Position numbers and translations under genes: made by a program. From Anastatus disparis (taxonomy: Eukaryota; Arthropoda; Insecta; Hymenoptera; Eupelmidae): a stretch of 64,000 nucleotides of DNA. This document shows positions 19,269 to 31,044 of the stretch, piece by piece. The notes under the pieces are model-generated. The model worked only from the letters and a program-made list of their open reading frames with translations. It was not told where the DNA came from and made no database searches. Within the stretch, counting starts at the first letter, position 1. Each line of letters starts with the position of its first letter. Location: the NCBI GenBank assembly GCA_017163975.1, contig JAFFSR010000362.1, positions 2,250,501-2,314,500 on the forward strand, written 5' to 3'.

Positions 19269-21486
19269 GCGATTCTGGCAAATACTGATTTTATTCCGGA
19301 TTTAACTGCTCACATCCATAATTACAGCATTATAGTCATCTTAGGTGATTTTAACACTAATCTGTACAATGACTCTGATGATTCCGTGGTTCTCAAGAGC
19401 CTGATTAAGGAAAATTCACTTTTTTCTATCCCATTTGGACCAACCCATCATACCTCTTCATCTGACACTTGGCTCGACTTATGCCTTATTGATCCCAACG
19501 ATACAGTACTCGACTATTGGAAGACTGACGTTTCTTTCATCGACGGACATGACTTCATTTCTGCTACTGTTAAGTCATCTCTCTCTAAGTCCTCGCTTAA
19601 TGATTTCACTTTTTGTGACTACAGTTCGGTCGATGGTGATGCTCTTCTTAATTATTTTCGCTCACTTAACTGTGCCACCTGTGACGGTGACTCCTCTTTA
19701 TCGGCTCGCCTTGACTGTCTCTATGGTCATCTTAATGCGGCAATAGCACGTTATGTGCCTGTCAGGAGGGTTCGGCAGGATAGGAGTCGCCGTCCTTGGT
19801 TTACTTCTGAGGATCATCATTTGATTCGTGAGAGAGATCGGCTTTACAGACGCTACAAACGCTCACGACTGCGTGCCGATTTACTGTGTTATAGAGCCGC
19901 TCGTGATCAGGCTCACGAATGCATTGAATCGGCAAAACTACTCTACTTCTACGACAGACTATCTGTGATCACTGACTCTCGACAGATCTGGAAGGAGCTC
20001 AGGAACCTCGGTCTCTGTTCCACTGGTGCTAACTCTTCTCATTCTTTTTCTACCAATGAATTAAATCGGCATTTTGGTGGAGTTGCATTTGACCCTCTGA
20101 TACCTCCTGTCTCTGAATATCTGAGTTCACTATCTGATGACAGCTCATTCAAACCATTGTTCAGCTTCAAAGAGGTCACCTTAGAGGATGTCAAAATGGC
20201 TATCTGCCATTTTAAATCACAAGCTAGAGGATGCGATGCGATTCCGCAATCAATCATCTCCACAGCTTTTCCTGTCATGGGGCCCTTATTATGCCACATT
20301 TATAATGACTCTCTACGTGAGTGTACTTTTCCTACTTTTTGGAAGGCTTCGTTGATTATGACCATCAACAAAGTTTCTTCTCCACGTAATATGGAAGATG
20401 TTAGGCCAATTTCTTTACTTTGTTTTATGTCTAAGGTTCTTGAGCACCTTGTTTACGATCAGCTCTATTACTACTAATCAACAAGACAATTACTTGACGC
20501 TCATCAGACTGGTTTTAGGACTGGACACAGTACTCAGACTGCTTTACTTAAACTGACTGACGACATTAGACTGAACATGGATAGACGCTACGTGACTATG
20601 CTTTTGTTGTTTGACTTCAGCAAGGCATTTGACACAGTGTGCCATACCACCTTACTTCGTAAATTGTCGTCTCTTGATGTGTCGCATTCTGTGGTTAGAT
20701 GGGTTGCTTCTTATCTGACTGATCGTCGTCAGGCTGTTGTTGATAATGCTGGTAATCAGTCAGACTTTGTTACTCTTAACACTGGTGTTCCTCAGGGCTC
20801 CGTCCTTGGGCCTCTCCTGTTCTCAATTTACATTAATGACGTTGCCTCCAATTTTCATTCTAATGTACAATATTTGATCTACGCTGATGATCTAAAAGTA
20901 TACGTGCACTTCCCAATTGCTCAACTTGATTACTATACAACACTCATGTCTGATCATGCTTCTCTGATTAATAATTGGGCCTCATGTAATCACTTGACTC
21001 TGAACGTGGTCAAAACCAAAGCCATCATCATTGACTCTTACTAATACATCAATATGTTGCCCCCACTGGCAATAACTGGCATTCCTATTAATGGGAATAT
21101 TGTTAAGTTCGAGTCTTCTGTCCGTAGTTTGGGTGTTTGGTTGGACAGCAAGTTAAACTGGAAGGAACACGTCACAAATGTATGTGACAGGTCCTATTCC
21201 TTACTTTACAGGCTTCATTTCTTTAGGAAGAGCACTACTTTGTCTTAACGTAAGCATCTCATACAATCACTGCTATTCCCGCTTCTGGATTACTGCTGTC
21301 TTGTCTATTCTGATATTTCTGCTGAGCTTGACCTTAGGCTGCATAGAGTCATCAACTCTGGTGTTCGTTATATCTATGGTGTAGGTAGGCGTGAGCACAT
21401 CTCTGCTTATAGATCCTCTCTGGGCTGGTTATCCACAGCGGGGCGTAGAAGTTGTTTTACTACTACATTCCTATATAAGTTGTTCT
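19269..21486 (+). pseudogene. CR1-like non-LTR retrotransposon ORF2, 5' part (endonuclease end + reverse transcriptase)
   Basis: One frame with TAA stops at 20475, 21042 and 21246. It opens in the APE endonuclease C-terminus (VILGDFNTN; SDTWLDLCLID), so the element is 5'-truncated. The linker follows, then RT: RPISLL, motif A FDFSKAFDTV, motif B VPQGSVLGPLLF, motif C YADD, and the thumb region (SLGVWLDSKLNWKEHV). The motif set fits the CR1/L2/Jockey superfamily. The frame is interrupted at 21486 by the BEL element and continues in frame at 27744. Confidence 0.88.
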
Positions 21487-21731
21487 TGTTGAAAGTCAGT
21501 TATTTTATTTTATATTAAATTTTTGTTATGCGCATGCGCGTATCAGTAACGTATAAAAGTTACGCACAAAGAAGAGAGTTCTCAGATGAGAGCAAACGGT
21601 GAAGCGATTAAGACGCGTGTAATAAAGAATTTTCATATATAACCTTTTATAATAAAGAATTGTTCTGTTTCTTATATTAAATTCAGTGTTGTTTCAATAT
21701 TTATTTCTCACCACTCACCCGAATTTTAACA
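21487..21731 (+). repeat. 5' LTR of BEL element
   Basis: TGTTGAAAGTC ... TTTTAACA. TATAAAAG at 21552-21559 and a TCAGA initiator with A at 21584 (32 nt apart) predict the U3/R border. aataaag signals occur downstream in R/U5. Confidence 0.93.
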
Positions 21732-21734
21732 TTA

Positions 21735-21753
21735 TTGGCGACCGTGATTAGGA
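21735..21753 (+). other. primer-binding site of BEL element
   Basis: tggcgaccgtgattagg begins three bases after the 5' LTR, the expected place for tRNA-primer annealing. The tRNA was not identified. Confidence 0.6.
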
Positions 21754-21815
21754 CGGTGTGCAAGTGAGAAAATTGCATTGAACTTTATAAAACGTGACTT
21801 TTTTGTAAATGCAAC

Positions 21816-23234
21816 ATGGCGGAAGCAATACTGAAAAAACAGCGTAAAGCAACACGAACGGCTTTTGCAAGAGCGCACACTGTTTTTAAAGAAACAATTA
21901 GAGATGAAAATTCTTCATTAGATAATAAACGCGCGACTTTTGAGTTTTTAGAAGTTAAAATGACAGAACTGGAAAAAGTGCATTCGGCTTATAGTCAAGT
22001 GCTATTCGAAAGTGAGTTAACGGAAGCTGATATTAACAAAGAGTTAGAATCTGACGAAACTTATCAACGCAGTTACGCTAGTGCTAAAGTGACAATTAAT
22101 AGTTTATTAGCTTCATCTTCTTCTACGATAGCAACATCAACGGTGCCTACAAATAGCGTACAAAATGTGCTTCCAGCCGCAACGAAAAAATCGCTTCCTA
22201 AATTGCAATTGCCAACGTTTAATGGCTCAATAAAAGAGTGGCTTCCTTTTTGGAGCCAATATAAGAAATATTATGATGATAAAACGTTGTCTAATGAAGA
22301 CAAATATCAATATTTGATACAAGCGACTGTGGAAGGCTCGCGTGCTAGAGCAATTGTTGAGAGTTTCCCGCCTACCGCAGAAAATTACGAAAAGGCAATT
22401 CAAAGCCTTAAAAATCGTTTCGGACGCGACGATCTAGTCGTAGAATTTTATATAAGAGAATTGCTCGCGCTTGTGTTAAAAAATGCTGTCGGAAATTCTA
22501 AGAAGCCATCTTTAGCAGATTTGCACGATAAATTAAATTCGTATATACGTGCTCTAAGTTCTTTAGGAGTCACAACAGAGAAGTGCGCACCGATGTTATA
22601 CCCATTAGTCGAGTCATCGCTACCAGAAGATGTCCTACGTGCATGGCAACGTAGCGGCCAGCGCGATGCGAACATAGAAGCAGGGCAAAATCAAGTTCGA
22701 GATCGTCTGACGCAACTTCTATCATTCTTGGAACACGAGGTAGAAAATCAAGAGCGCATCGACATGGCTTTAGCTGGATTTAGCATGAATTCATCCGACG
22801 ATTCGAAGAAATTGAAAGGTAAACAAACGCGCGAGACAAATGTAGCGACTGCGAGCGCGTTATTAGTTTCTAAAGAAAATATAATTTTAAAATATATATT
22901 TTGTGAAAAAGAGCATGCTAATGATAAATGTTTTTCTGCGCGTAAAATGGATATAATCAAACGTAAAAAGATTGTTGAACGTGAAATGTGTTGTTTCAAA
23001 TGTTTAAAGCCCGGACACATTTCTAAAAAATGTAGAGTAAAATTAAAATGTGATTGGTGTTCCGGACGACACGTTTTGCTTATGTGTGAGAGAGTAAACA
23101 ATCATAACGATACAAATTTACGCGTTACTTCATCGGGCGATGATGAGCGAACAAATAAAGAAAAACATATATCGAAAGAAAATAATTTAACGACGCTTCT
23201 TAGACAACCGGACGTTTATTTACAAACAGTTTAA
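21816..23234 (+). CDS. gag: BEL/Pao Gag
   Basis: 472 codons from ATG 21816. The N-terminal half is helical and charged. The middle has the typical BEL capsid phrase LPKLQLPTFNGSIKEWLPFWSQYK and LKNRFGRDDLV. A zinc knuckle CFKCLKPGHISKKC with a second Cys set CDWCSGRHVLLMC lies at about residues 395-425. Gag ends at a TAA at 23232-23234, in the same frame as pol. In many BEL elements gag and pol form one polyprotein, so the stop is either a lesion or a read-through point. Confidence 0.93.
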   Translation: MAEAILKKQRKATRTAFARAHTVFKETIRDENSSLDNKRATFEFLEVKMTELEKVHSAYSQVLFESELTEADINKELESDETYQRSYASAKVTINSLLASSSSTIATSTVPTNSVQNVLPAATKKSLPKLQLPTFNGSIKEWLPFWSQYKKYYDDKTLSNEDKYQYLIQATVEGSRARAIVESFPPTAENYEKAIQSLKNRFGRDDLVVEFYIRELLALVLKNAVGNSKKPSLADLHDKLNSYIRALSSLGVTTEKCAPMLYPLVESSLPEDVLRAWQRSGQRDANIEAGQNQVRDRLTQLLSFLEHEVENQERIDMALAGFSMNSSDDSKKLKGKQTRETNVATASALLVSKENIILKYIFCEKEHANDKCFSARKMDIIKRKKIVEREMCCFKCLKPGHISKKCRVKLKCDWCSGRHVLLMCERVNNHNDTNLRVTSSGDDERTNKEKHISKENNLTTLLRQPDVYLQTV

Positions 23235-26200
23235 GTCGAATTATATTCTGATCATAAGGAAAAAGTAGTTCGCGTGCTTTTAGACGGCGGATCGCAGCGC
23301 TCATACGTTCGTAATAGCGTAGCAAAGCAACTTGGTTACGTAGCTCGTGACAAACAAAACGTAGTACATTCACTTTTCGGAGGTGTTAAAACAAATAGCG
23401 TTTCGCATCATATATTTTTAATTCGTATGAAAAATTTAGAGGATACGTATGCGTGTAATTTTATAGCATTAGGACAAGATCAAATATGCGATAGTAGTAT
23501 TATACCTCATTTTGATAATCATACGTGGTTTGATGAATTAAATTCACATGGTATAAAGTTAAATGATGTAGATTCTGAAAATGCGCCTATTGATGTACTT
23601 ATCGAAGCGGACGTTATAGGAAAATTTATGACAGGTAAAAAGCTTGACTTGAAAAACGGTTTAACAGTTTTCGAAACAGTTGTAGGTTGGACCGTAACTG
23701 GTAAGATTCCTAATAAAACGAGTAAAATAATTAAAACGAATGATGCAATTTTGTTAACCTCTATGTTTATAGAAACGCGTCAACCTGATGAATTATGGCG
23801 GCTTGATATTCTCGGTATTACTGACCCGATTGAAAAAATAGAGAAAAGCGTGCGTGAAGAACAAACGTTAAAATTTTTAATGAATACAGCTTCGCAAAAT
23901 AATGACGGTCGTTATGAAATAAGATTACCATGGAAAGAGAATCAAGCTATATTACCAACAAATTACGAAATTGCATATGACAGATTATTAAGTAATATTA
24001 AAAAACTTAAAAATCAGAATCTTTTTAATGATTATTCTAAAATTTTTGAAAATTGGTTAAAAGACGATATAATCGAAAAAGTTCAAGAAACAGAGAGTGA
24101 TGGTAACTGCCATTATCTACTGCATCGACCGGTAATCAAGCCAGAAAGTACAACGCCGATACGACCCGTTTTTGACGCTTCTGCGTGTAAAAAGGGATAT
24201 CCCTCTTTAAATAGTTGTCTTGAGAAAGGTCCCAACCTAATAGAGCTTATTCCAGCTGTATTAAATAGATTTCGTGAGGGAAAGATTGGGGTTATATCCG
24301 ATATTAAAGCAGCATTTTTACAGATTAGTGTACACGCAGAAGATAGAAATTTTTTACGCTTTCTTTGGCAAGTCGATAATAAAGTAGTTACGTATAGACA
24401 TAAACGCATAGTATTCGGTTTGACATGTAGTCCATTCCTTTTATCAGCCATTTTAGAGTTACATTTAAACACTATGTTAGAAAAGAACCAGCATAGAAGT
24501 ACTGTAAATAAATTGAAAAAATCGTTTTATGTTGACAATTGCATCGCCAGCGTAAATTCTATTGAAGAATTAAATAATTTTATAAAAGAATCTAACGATA
24601 TTTTAAGCGCCGGTGCTTTTGAACTTAGAAGCTGGGAAAATACGAACGATTTTTCATGTAATAATGTAACTAAAATTTTAGGTATGTGCTGGGACAAACA
24701 AAAAGATACTATTTTGATAAACCCTTCCTTTTTAGAGAACGATATACAAGATGTCGTAACTAAACGAAAAATCTCGTCCATTACACATAAAATATTTGAT
24801 CCTATAGGTATAACGAGTCCGGTTTCCTTACAACCGAAATTAATAATGAAAAAGCTATGGGAAAATAAAATCGAATGGGATGAGGAAATTGTCGGAGAGC
24901 AGAAAAAGGATTTCTTACAATGGATAAAAGAATTACCTCTCCTAGCAGACGTAGAAGTACCTCGAAGCATTGGCAAAGGTAACTTAACCTTACATGTGTT
25001 TGCCGACGCAAGCGGTCAAGCTTACGCTGCGGTTGTATTCGCACGCGTACAGTTCGGCGATACAGTTAATATTACCCTTATGAGTGCTAAATCAAGAGTT
25101 GCTCCTAAAAATGCAACTATACCAAGGCTTGAATTAATGGCTGCAACAATTGCTGTTCGCCTCACATCAGCTGTAAAAGATTCATTAACTCGCGAGATTT
25201 CTCAGATTACATACTGGACGGATTCTACAACCGTTCTTGCTTGGATTCAACGCGATATATCATGGAATGTTTTTGTGTATCATAGAGTCAAAGAAATCCG
25301 CGAGTACAGTGATGTATCAGCGTGGCGACATGTGCCTGGAAATAAAAATCCAGCTGATTTGCCTTCACGTGGCTGTAGCCCAGCGCGGTTGTTAGAGTCT
25401 CGCTGGTGGCTTGGGCCGGAATGGCTTTATAATAATAAAGAAGATTGGCCTGTAATAGAGGGCGCTGTTAACGAAGCAGAAATTTTAAGCGAAGCCAAAC
25501 AGTCTGTGTCAATTCAGATGACGAATATAGATAGCGTATTACCGTTACAAGTAATAAAATATTTTTCGTCATATACAAAAATACTTCACTTTGCTGCTCT
25601 TGCGCATCGATTTTTTGAGAGTTGTAAAATTAAAACGGCAACAAAATTAAATGCTTTAACAGAGAATAATATAAGTAGCAGTGTAAAATCCGTAATATTG
25701 ACGCTTAAAGAAATAGAAGAGGCGGAAATACGTTTGCTAAAATATTTACAAGAAGATATGTTTTCTAAACAAAATGAAAATAAATGGTCGTCTTTCAAGT
25801 TATTAAAAAATGCTCAAGGATTACGCGTAGTTAAAACTAAAATTTCAAATAGAGAAGACGCGCCATTATTTCTCTGCCCGATTTTACTAGATGCTAAAAG
25901 TGATATAGTTTATTTACTTGTGAAAGAAACTCACGAAAAACTTGGGCATGCTAATGCGACTACCGTTATGAGTCACTTACGTGAAAAATATTGGATCCCG
26001 TCATTACGTAAATCATTAAAAAGTATCATATCGAAATGTGTTATTTGTCAAAGATATAACGCCAAATCAGTGAATTGCGAGGAACCTCCATTGCCAATAA
26101 ACAGAGTGCGAGACGCAACAGCGTTTGCGATAGTCGGCGTAGACTTTGCCGGTCCGCTGTTTTTGCGAAATAAGAAAAAGGCATGGGTCTGTTTATTTAC

Positions 26201-27173
26201 AGATGCAGTATATAGAGCTGTTCATCTCGAACTAGCATCAGGACTGTCTGTTGAGGCGTTTATTAATTGTCTAAAGCGATTTATTGCAAGACGTGGTAGA
26301 CCAAAAACTATATACAGCGACAATGGCACTAATTTTACAGGTACGGCAAAAGCTTTAAATAAGTTAAATTGGAATAAAATAGCAAAATATAGTACAGCCG
26401 AGCGTATTGAATGGTTGTTTAATCCGCCATCAGCTCCTTGGTGGGGAGGATGGTGGGAGCGTTTAGTCGGAGTAATGAAAAGAATTTTGCGAAAGGTATT
26501 AGGCAAGGCATGCTTATCTTACGAAAGTATGTCGACGATCTTATGCGATACAGAAGCCATGATCAATGAGCGACCTTTAACTTATATATCAGAGAATCCC
26601 GATGATTTGAAACCATTAACGCCGTCGCTATTTTTACGTGAATTGAAAGAGAATGGCGTACCCGATTGTGATTTAATTTGCCATACCGAACTAAATAAAA
26701 AGCTCAAATATAGACAGCAACTTTGCGAAAATTTACGCGCTAGATTCCGGTCAGAATATCTTGGATAATTGATTCTAAAAAATAAGAAAAGTGAGCCACG
26801 AATAATAAATATTGGAGATATTGTACTTGTAGGCGATGATTCGATGAAAAAACGATTAGACTGGCCACTCGCGCGTGTAGTTGATTTTATTCCTGGACGC
26901 GATAATATTAGTAGAGTTTTTATGCTTAAAACAAAATCAGGATTAATTAAAAGACCTATTCAGAGACTTTATCCGCTCGAAATCTCAGGCGATACTTGCA
27001 CATATGCATCTGATTTACGCGAAAAAGCTAAGCAAATTGAAAACATAACACCTAAAGAATCCGAACAAATAAATAAAACGTTTAGCTTTGATCCAGAAAA
27101 AGTTGAAACACCGATACTTACTACAAGATCCGGTCGAGTAATTAAAAAACCTTTGCGTTATTGTATTGAATGA
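23235..27173 (+). pseudogene. pol: BEL/Pao Pol (protease, RT, RNase H, integrase, C-terminal domain), one internal stop
   Basis: Same frame as gag. In order: aspartic protease (VLLDGGSQRSYV) at 23267; RT with RPVFDASA, motif A SDIKAAFLQI and motif C FYVDN (second Asp of YVDD is Asn, a variant I believe occurs in insect BEL elements); RNase H with FADASG, RLELMAA and TDSTTVL; integrase with HHCC finger (HEKLGH, CVICQR), core VGVDFAG, YSDNGTNF and PWWGGWWERLVG; then a C-terminal region (DWPLARVVDFIPG) ending at 27173. A TAA at 26766-26768 falls after SEYLG, before the last domain. Otherwise uninterrupted for over 1,290 codons. Confidence 0.93.
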
Positions 27174-27484
27174 TAATGGTTTTACGAAGCGTAGAAAATA
27201 CTTACCTATGTTTATGTACTAGTAATAAGTAATAAATATTAAACGATTTAATTTAAAAAGAAATATATATATAATAATCATATTGTCTGCGTTATATAAT
27301 AGCGATTTTTGTAAAATGCGTATAAAGCGTAAAAATATGTAATCTACTTGATTTACCTTGTTTAAAAAATTTAATGTAATAAGCAAAAAAGTTTTGTAAA
27401 TCCTTTCCTTTTTCATATAATAATTTTGGCATTTTTTATGTAAAGATTTGAGAACATATTGTTTGTATTTAATAATTTTCACAC
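27174..27484. other. BEL 3' untranslated region
   Basis: About 310 nt of AT-rich DNA between the end of pol and the polypurine tract. No frame or structure of note. Confidence 0.6.
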
Positions 27485-27498
27485 AAAAAGGGGGAGGA
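27485..27498 (+). other. polypurine tract of BEL element
   Basis: aaaaagggggagga ends directly at the 3' LTR, the expected plus-strand primer. Confidence 0.85.
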
Positions 27499-27743
27499 TG
27501 TTGAAAGTCAGTTATTTTATTTTATATTAAATTTTTGTTATGCGCATGCGCGTATCAGTAACGTATAAAAGTTACGCACAAAGAAGAGAGTTTTCAGATG
27601 AGAGCAAACGGTGAAGCGATTAAGACGCGTGTAATAAAGAATTTTCATATATAACCTTTTATAATAAAGAATTGTTCTGTTTCTTATATTAAATTCAGTG
27701 TTGTTTCAATATTTTTATCTCACCACTCACCCGAATTATAACA
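27499..27743 (+). repeat. 3' LTR of BEL element
   Basis: 245 bp, TGTTGAAAG...ATAACA. Differs from the 5' LTR at four positions by eye: one C/T near the initiator and three A/T changes near the end. Confidence 0.95.
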
Positions 27744-28206
27744 GTTCTCGTCACATACACCATCTTACTTGTATTCCAGGTACCTGTGGAATCAGCCGGT
27801 GAGGACGATAAGGGGTGATATGAGGCCTTTGACCATACCTATTGCTGTCACTGAATACTTTCAAAGGTCATTCCTGGTAGCATCCTCGCGTCTCTGGAAT
27901 GATCTTCCTGCAACACTGAGAGCTTCATCCTCATTATTACACTTTAAATCATCCTCATTTTCATATTTCCTTTCCCTTGAGAATGGACCTCTACCGTTGG
28001 TGTAGCTGGGATGAGCTTGCCAAGTTTTAACCAAGTTTGCACCCTTGGTTATTATTGTATTTTTTTTATTATTATATTTTGTTTTTCTGTTTTATACTTT
28101 TATTTTAATTACAGTTGTGTGCTTCTATTATTTTATTTTATTTTTACTATTTGTTATTTTGTTACTTATTATACTGTATTAATTTTTGTACAACATAATG
28201 TACAGT
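27744..28206 (+). pseudogene. CR1-like ORF2 C-terminus and 3' UTR
   Basis: Continues the 19269-21486 frame across the BEL insertion. The end contains RGDMRPLTIP and FLVASSRLWNDLPATL, the usual C-terminal signature of this superfamily, and stops at 28005. A short AT-rich 3' UTR follows with aataaa at 28208. Confidence 0.85.
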
Positions 28207-28214
28207 AATAAATC

Positions 28215-28254
28215 GAATTATCTATCTATCTATCTATCTCTCTCTCTCTCTCAG
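28215..28254. repeat. (TATC)n(TC)n tail of CR1-like element
   Basis: Microsatellite-like 3' tail directly after the polyadenylation signal, as in many CR1/L2-type elements. The second non-LTR copy ends in the same way near 29960. Confidence 0.8.
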
Positions 28255-28257
28255 CTT

Positions 28258-28445
28258 TAACTCTAGGATCGGGGATCGGGAAGTCGGCTGCTGCGCGCGC
28301 ATCTGCTTTTGACACGGGGGTGACGTCATCGGGTGGTGACGTCATAAGTGCTGAGTCACTATTTGCACCTGTCCGCTAGTCGCACAGGTGAGTCGAGGGA
28401 GTAGTGGTGGGGGGTCCAGAACTCTCATAGCCTACCTACTTACAT
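28258..28445. promoter_or_regulatory. GC-rich island with two CRE palindromes
   Basis: Two perfect TGACGTCA sites (28321-28328 and 28337-28344, 16 nt apart start to start), an AP-1-like TGAGTCA (28352-28358), and an inverted pair CACCTGT/ACAGGTG (about 28366-28390). GC content is far above the surroundings. May be a regulatory region of a transposon or the host; no transcript is evident. Confidence 0.35.
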
Positions 28446-28640
28446 TATATAGTAACGGTTTATAAATCAATGGTAAGAACATAGTATCTGTTTTTAAATT
28501 GATTGAATTTTTACAGTTATTAATGTGAATCACGTCTAAAATTCTACGTTTTTTATAATTCGGTCCCCTATCTAAAATAACCGTGTTTTTTCAATCAAAT
28601 TTATGAGATAGAGAATTAATATGTTTACCCACTACAGTAC
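28446..28640. other. AT-rich spacer
   Basis: No coding or repeat structure recognised between the GC-rich island and the next non-LTR fragment. Confidence 0.4.
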
Positions 28641-28643
28641 CTG

Positions 28644-29980
28644 ATGATTTTTTATGTTCACTTAATCGAGTCTTTAATGACCGTTTTGATTCACCGTTTT
28701 TATTCTAAGCTATCATGGGAGTCACACATTAATATGTTGACAAAAAAATTTAATAGGACTATGTACGGCTTACGGTTTCCTCGTCAGTGTACTACTGAGG
28801 CTCTGCGCAAACATCTCGCAACCGCCCTGCTGTTTCCACATCTCGACTACTGCTCAGCAGTTCTGCTCGATGCTTGACAGGAGTTGAAAAGACGATTACA
28901 AAGAGTACAAAATTCATGTGTGAGATATGTATTAAGAGGAGGATTAAAACTTAAAACATAGAGGTTAGGGTAAAAAATTTGGTTTTCCAAGGTTTTCTTG
29001 AAAACGAATAGATAAAATCAATTTTTTCTCATCAAAGAAAATATTGCTTTTTGTAATACGAAATGAGGCTATCTCTTAATTTTTTGCTTAAGTTATTAGT
29101 TACTGCAAAAAACTTGATTCTTTGATTAGAAGAGGACAGATATATTCGACCTGCTCAGAAGCGTAAGAACGGGCGATCATATCTCTCCTCATAGAGCAGC
29201 GCTGGGTTCACTGCGTACTGATGCGAGCAGACAGTATCTTATGGCTGTACTTATGTACGAAATCGTGCACAAGAGTACTTTCGAGTATCTAGTGGATCTT
29301 TTCATTAGATATGTACCTAGGGTAGCCACTAGGGGAGAGATTAAGGATTTCGCGGTGTCCTTCATGCGTACTGAGACTAGAAGAAATTTCTTTCAAAGTC
29401 AAGGTGCGCATTTTTGGAACTCCCTGCCTGTTGATATAAAGAATCTTCCATCTCTCAGCAGGTTCGAGTCGGCTTTGAGGAGGTACTTGCTCGACCTCGA
29501 ATGAACTTAATTTTATTTTCTATGTTAATTTATTTATTGTAACGTCTAGTATATAGGCTTAAGGTGTGAGTATATTTATCGGCTGAATCTTTAATAAGTG
29601 AATATTTTACTTGATTTTATTGTTTTGACTGCGTTTCATGCTATGACATATGCTTATTATTTTATTGGATTATTTATTGATTTTCATTTTTAAAAATTTT
29701 TAATATTATGAGTGATAGATATTATGTGACTGATTTTTAATTTATGGAATTGTTGCGTGTATTTTACCCTTTTCGGTACTAATCTGTGATATCACTTTTT
29801 TGTGACTAACTAATTCAGTATTATTAGGTCTCGTGATTGACTATGATATCCTCTGCAATATTTATATTTATATTTTTACATTTTGTGATACTTTAAGTGG
29901 AACATTTATTTTTATATCTATAAAGTGTATTATACGCTTTTGTATCTTGATACAAATAAAAATAATATCTATCTATCTAT
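28644..29980 (+). mobile_element. second CR1/L2-like non-LTR element, 3' end
   Basis: The RT thumb region (KLSWESHINMLTKKFNR, FPHLDYCSAVLLD), then after a stop LKRRLQRVQNSCVRYVL, interrupted by about 170 nt of unrelated sequence (about 28957-29126), then RTDIFDLLRSVRTGDHISPHR and the C-terminal FFQSQGAHFWNSLPVDIK ending at 29504. The 3' UTR ends in aataaaaataatatctatctatc near 29955-29982. It differs from the 19.3-28.2 kb element, so it is another family or subfamily. Strongly 5'-truncated and inactive. Confidence 0.82.
28957..29126. other. insertion in the second CR1/L2-like element
   Basis: The coding sequence is clear on both sides (VRYVLRGG before, RTDIF after) but this stretch of about 170 nt has no related frame. 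Source unknown. Confidence 0.45.
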
Positions 29981-29982
29981 CT

Positions 29983-30405
29983 AATATAAATATAGTTTGA
30001 GAAATCCAAATATTTTATCGGGTTTAAAGCAACATTGTTTGAGTTCCATTCATTCGTTTGATTCTGTAAATGTTGAAATTTTGGAACATAATATTAGAAA
30101 TGAATTTTAAAGAGAAATTTTTGAGAATATTAATATTTTTCCAGAATAGAAAGATGTCATTTTAATGTTAGAATCAAGTAAATTAAATAGTATTTATCAT
30201 CCTTTTCTGACCTAACTTTGAATTGAGATAGATGCGAGGTGCTTCTTGATGAGCGCATGCGGAGGCAGCTCATATTTATAAGTTATTATGTTTATTGATT
30301 GCACGTATTTTGGCTACGTGTGATTTGTATTGGTGGTGGATGTATATTAACTAATGTTGGTGGTGGATGTATATTAATTAATGTTTAAGGTGGGATAAAG
30401 GAGAT
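29983..30405. other. AT-rich stretch, nothing recognised
   Basis: Contains a short direct repeat (gttggtggtggatgtatatta, twice near 30330 and 30355) and no coding frame. Confidence 0.4.
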
Positions 30406-30429
30406 ATATATATATATATATATATATAT

Positions 30430-30992
30430 TTATGTCCTCGTAGGCCGTATTTGTGTCAGTATGTAAAGAGCATGCTAAATTTGTATTGGCATCTCATATG
30501 TCTCAGACGCACTCCTCGACTTATTGCAAGAATTATATGTCATCCTGAGACATATTGAGACATGTCTTAGGAGAAATTAATATGGCATCACCGATCCTAC
30601 TATGTTTCGTTCAATATGTCAAAGAGCAATCATATTGAACGTAGGTTAGTGAAAAAAAATGACTCGCGCTTCGACAGCAGCTATACTCATTACAAAATGT
30701 CAATCTAAAAAACAAAAGAAATAATTAATAGAACTAAAATTTAATTTTAAAAGTATTGGAAAAAAGATTAATATTTTCAACTACTGAGTTATATTTCCTC
30801 ATACGGCCTACTTCGGACATAAAATCATCTATGTCCTTTGGCCGTTTATTCAGGTGGAATCTGAATCTCGAACAATGTTTGCCGCTTGAGCAGAAATCTA
30901 CCTCGGGCGCGCTTCGTGCGCCCTCGGCAATTTCAGCTCAAGCGAAAAAATTGTCCTCGATTCATATTCCACCTGAATACGGCCAAAGGACA
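30430..30992. repeat. dispersed repeat family A, copy 1, with internal foldback
   Basis: Matches 56285-56755 over its length (cctcgtaggccgtatt...gtgtcag; ggccaaaggacatatataact). Copy 1 carries an extra block so that 30832-30992 folds back on itself: tgtcctttggccg pairs with cggccaaaggaca, with a GC-rich core (cgggcgcgc ttc gtgcgcccg-like) at 30903-30926. Both copies lie next to AT arrays. Confidence 0.7.
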
Positions 30993-30999
30993 TATATAA

Positions 31000-31041
<42 letters not shown>
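30993..31041. repeat. (AT)n array
   Basis: AT array at the left edge of the mariner-type element; the TA at 31040-31041 is its target duplication. Confidence 0.95.

Positions 31042-31044
<3 letters not shown>

Larger units (their letters stand above)
21487..27743 (+). mobile_element. BEL/Pao LTR retrotransposon, near-intact
   Basis: 6,257 bp, with two 245-bp LTRs differing at four positions and a 5-bp duplication GTTCT (21482-21486, 27744-27748). Removing it and one GTTCT joins the CR1-like frame without a shift. Gag and pol share one frame with just two stop codons. The low LTR divergence marks it as the youngest datable insertion in the window. Confidence 0.95.

Noticed and set aside
24530..24545. 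YVDN as proof that the BEL reverse transcriptase is dead
   Set aside because: I believe this variant occurs in other insect BEL elements, so it cannot be counted as a lesion without comparison.
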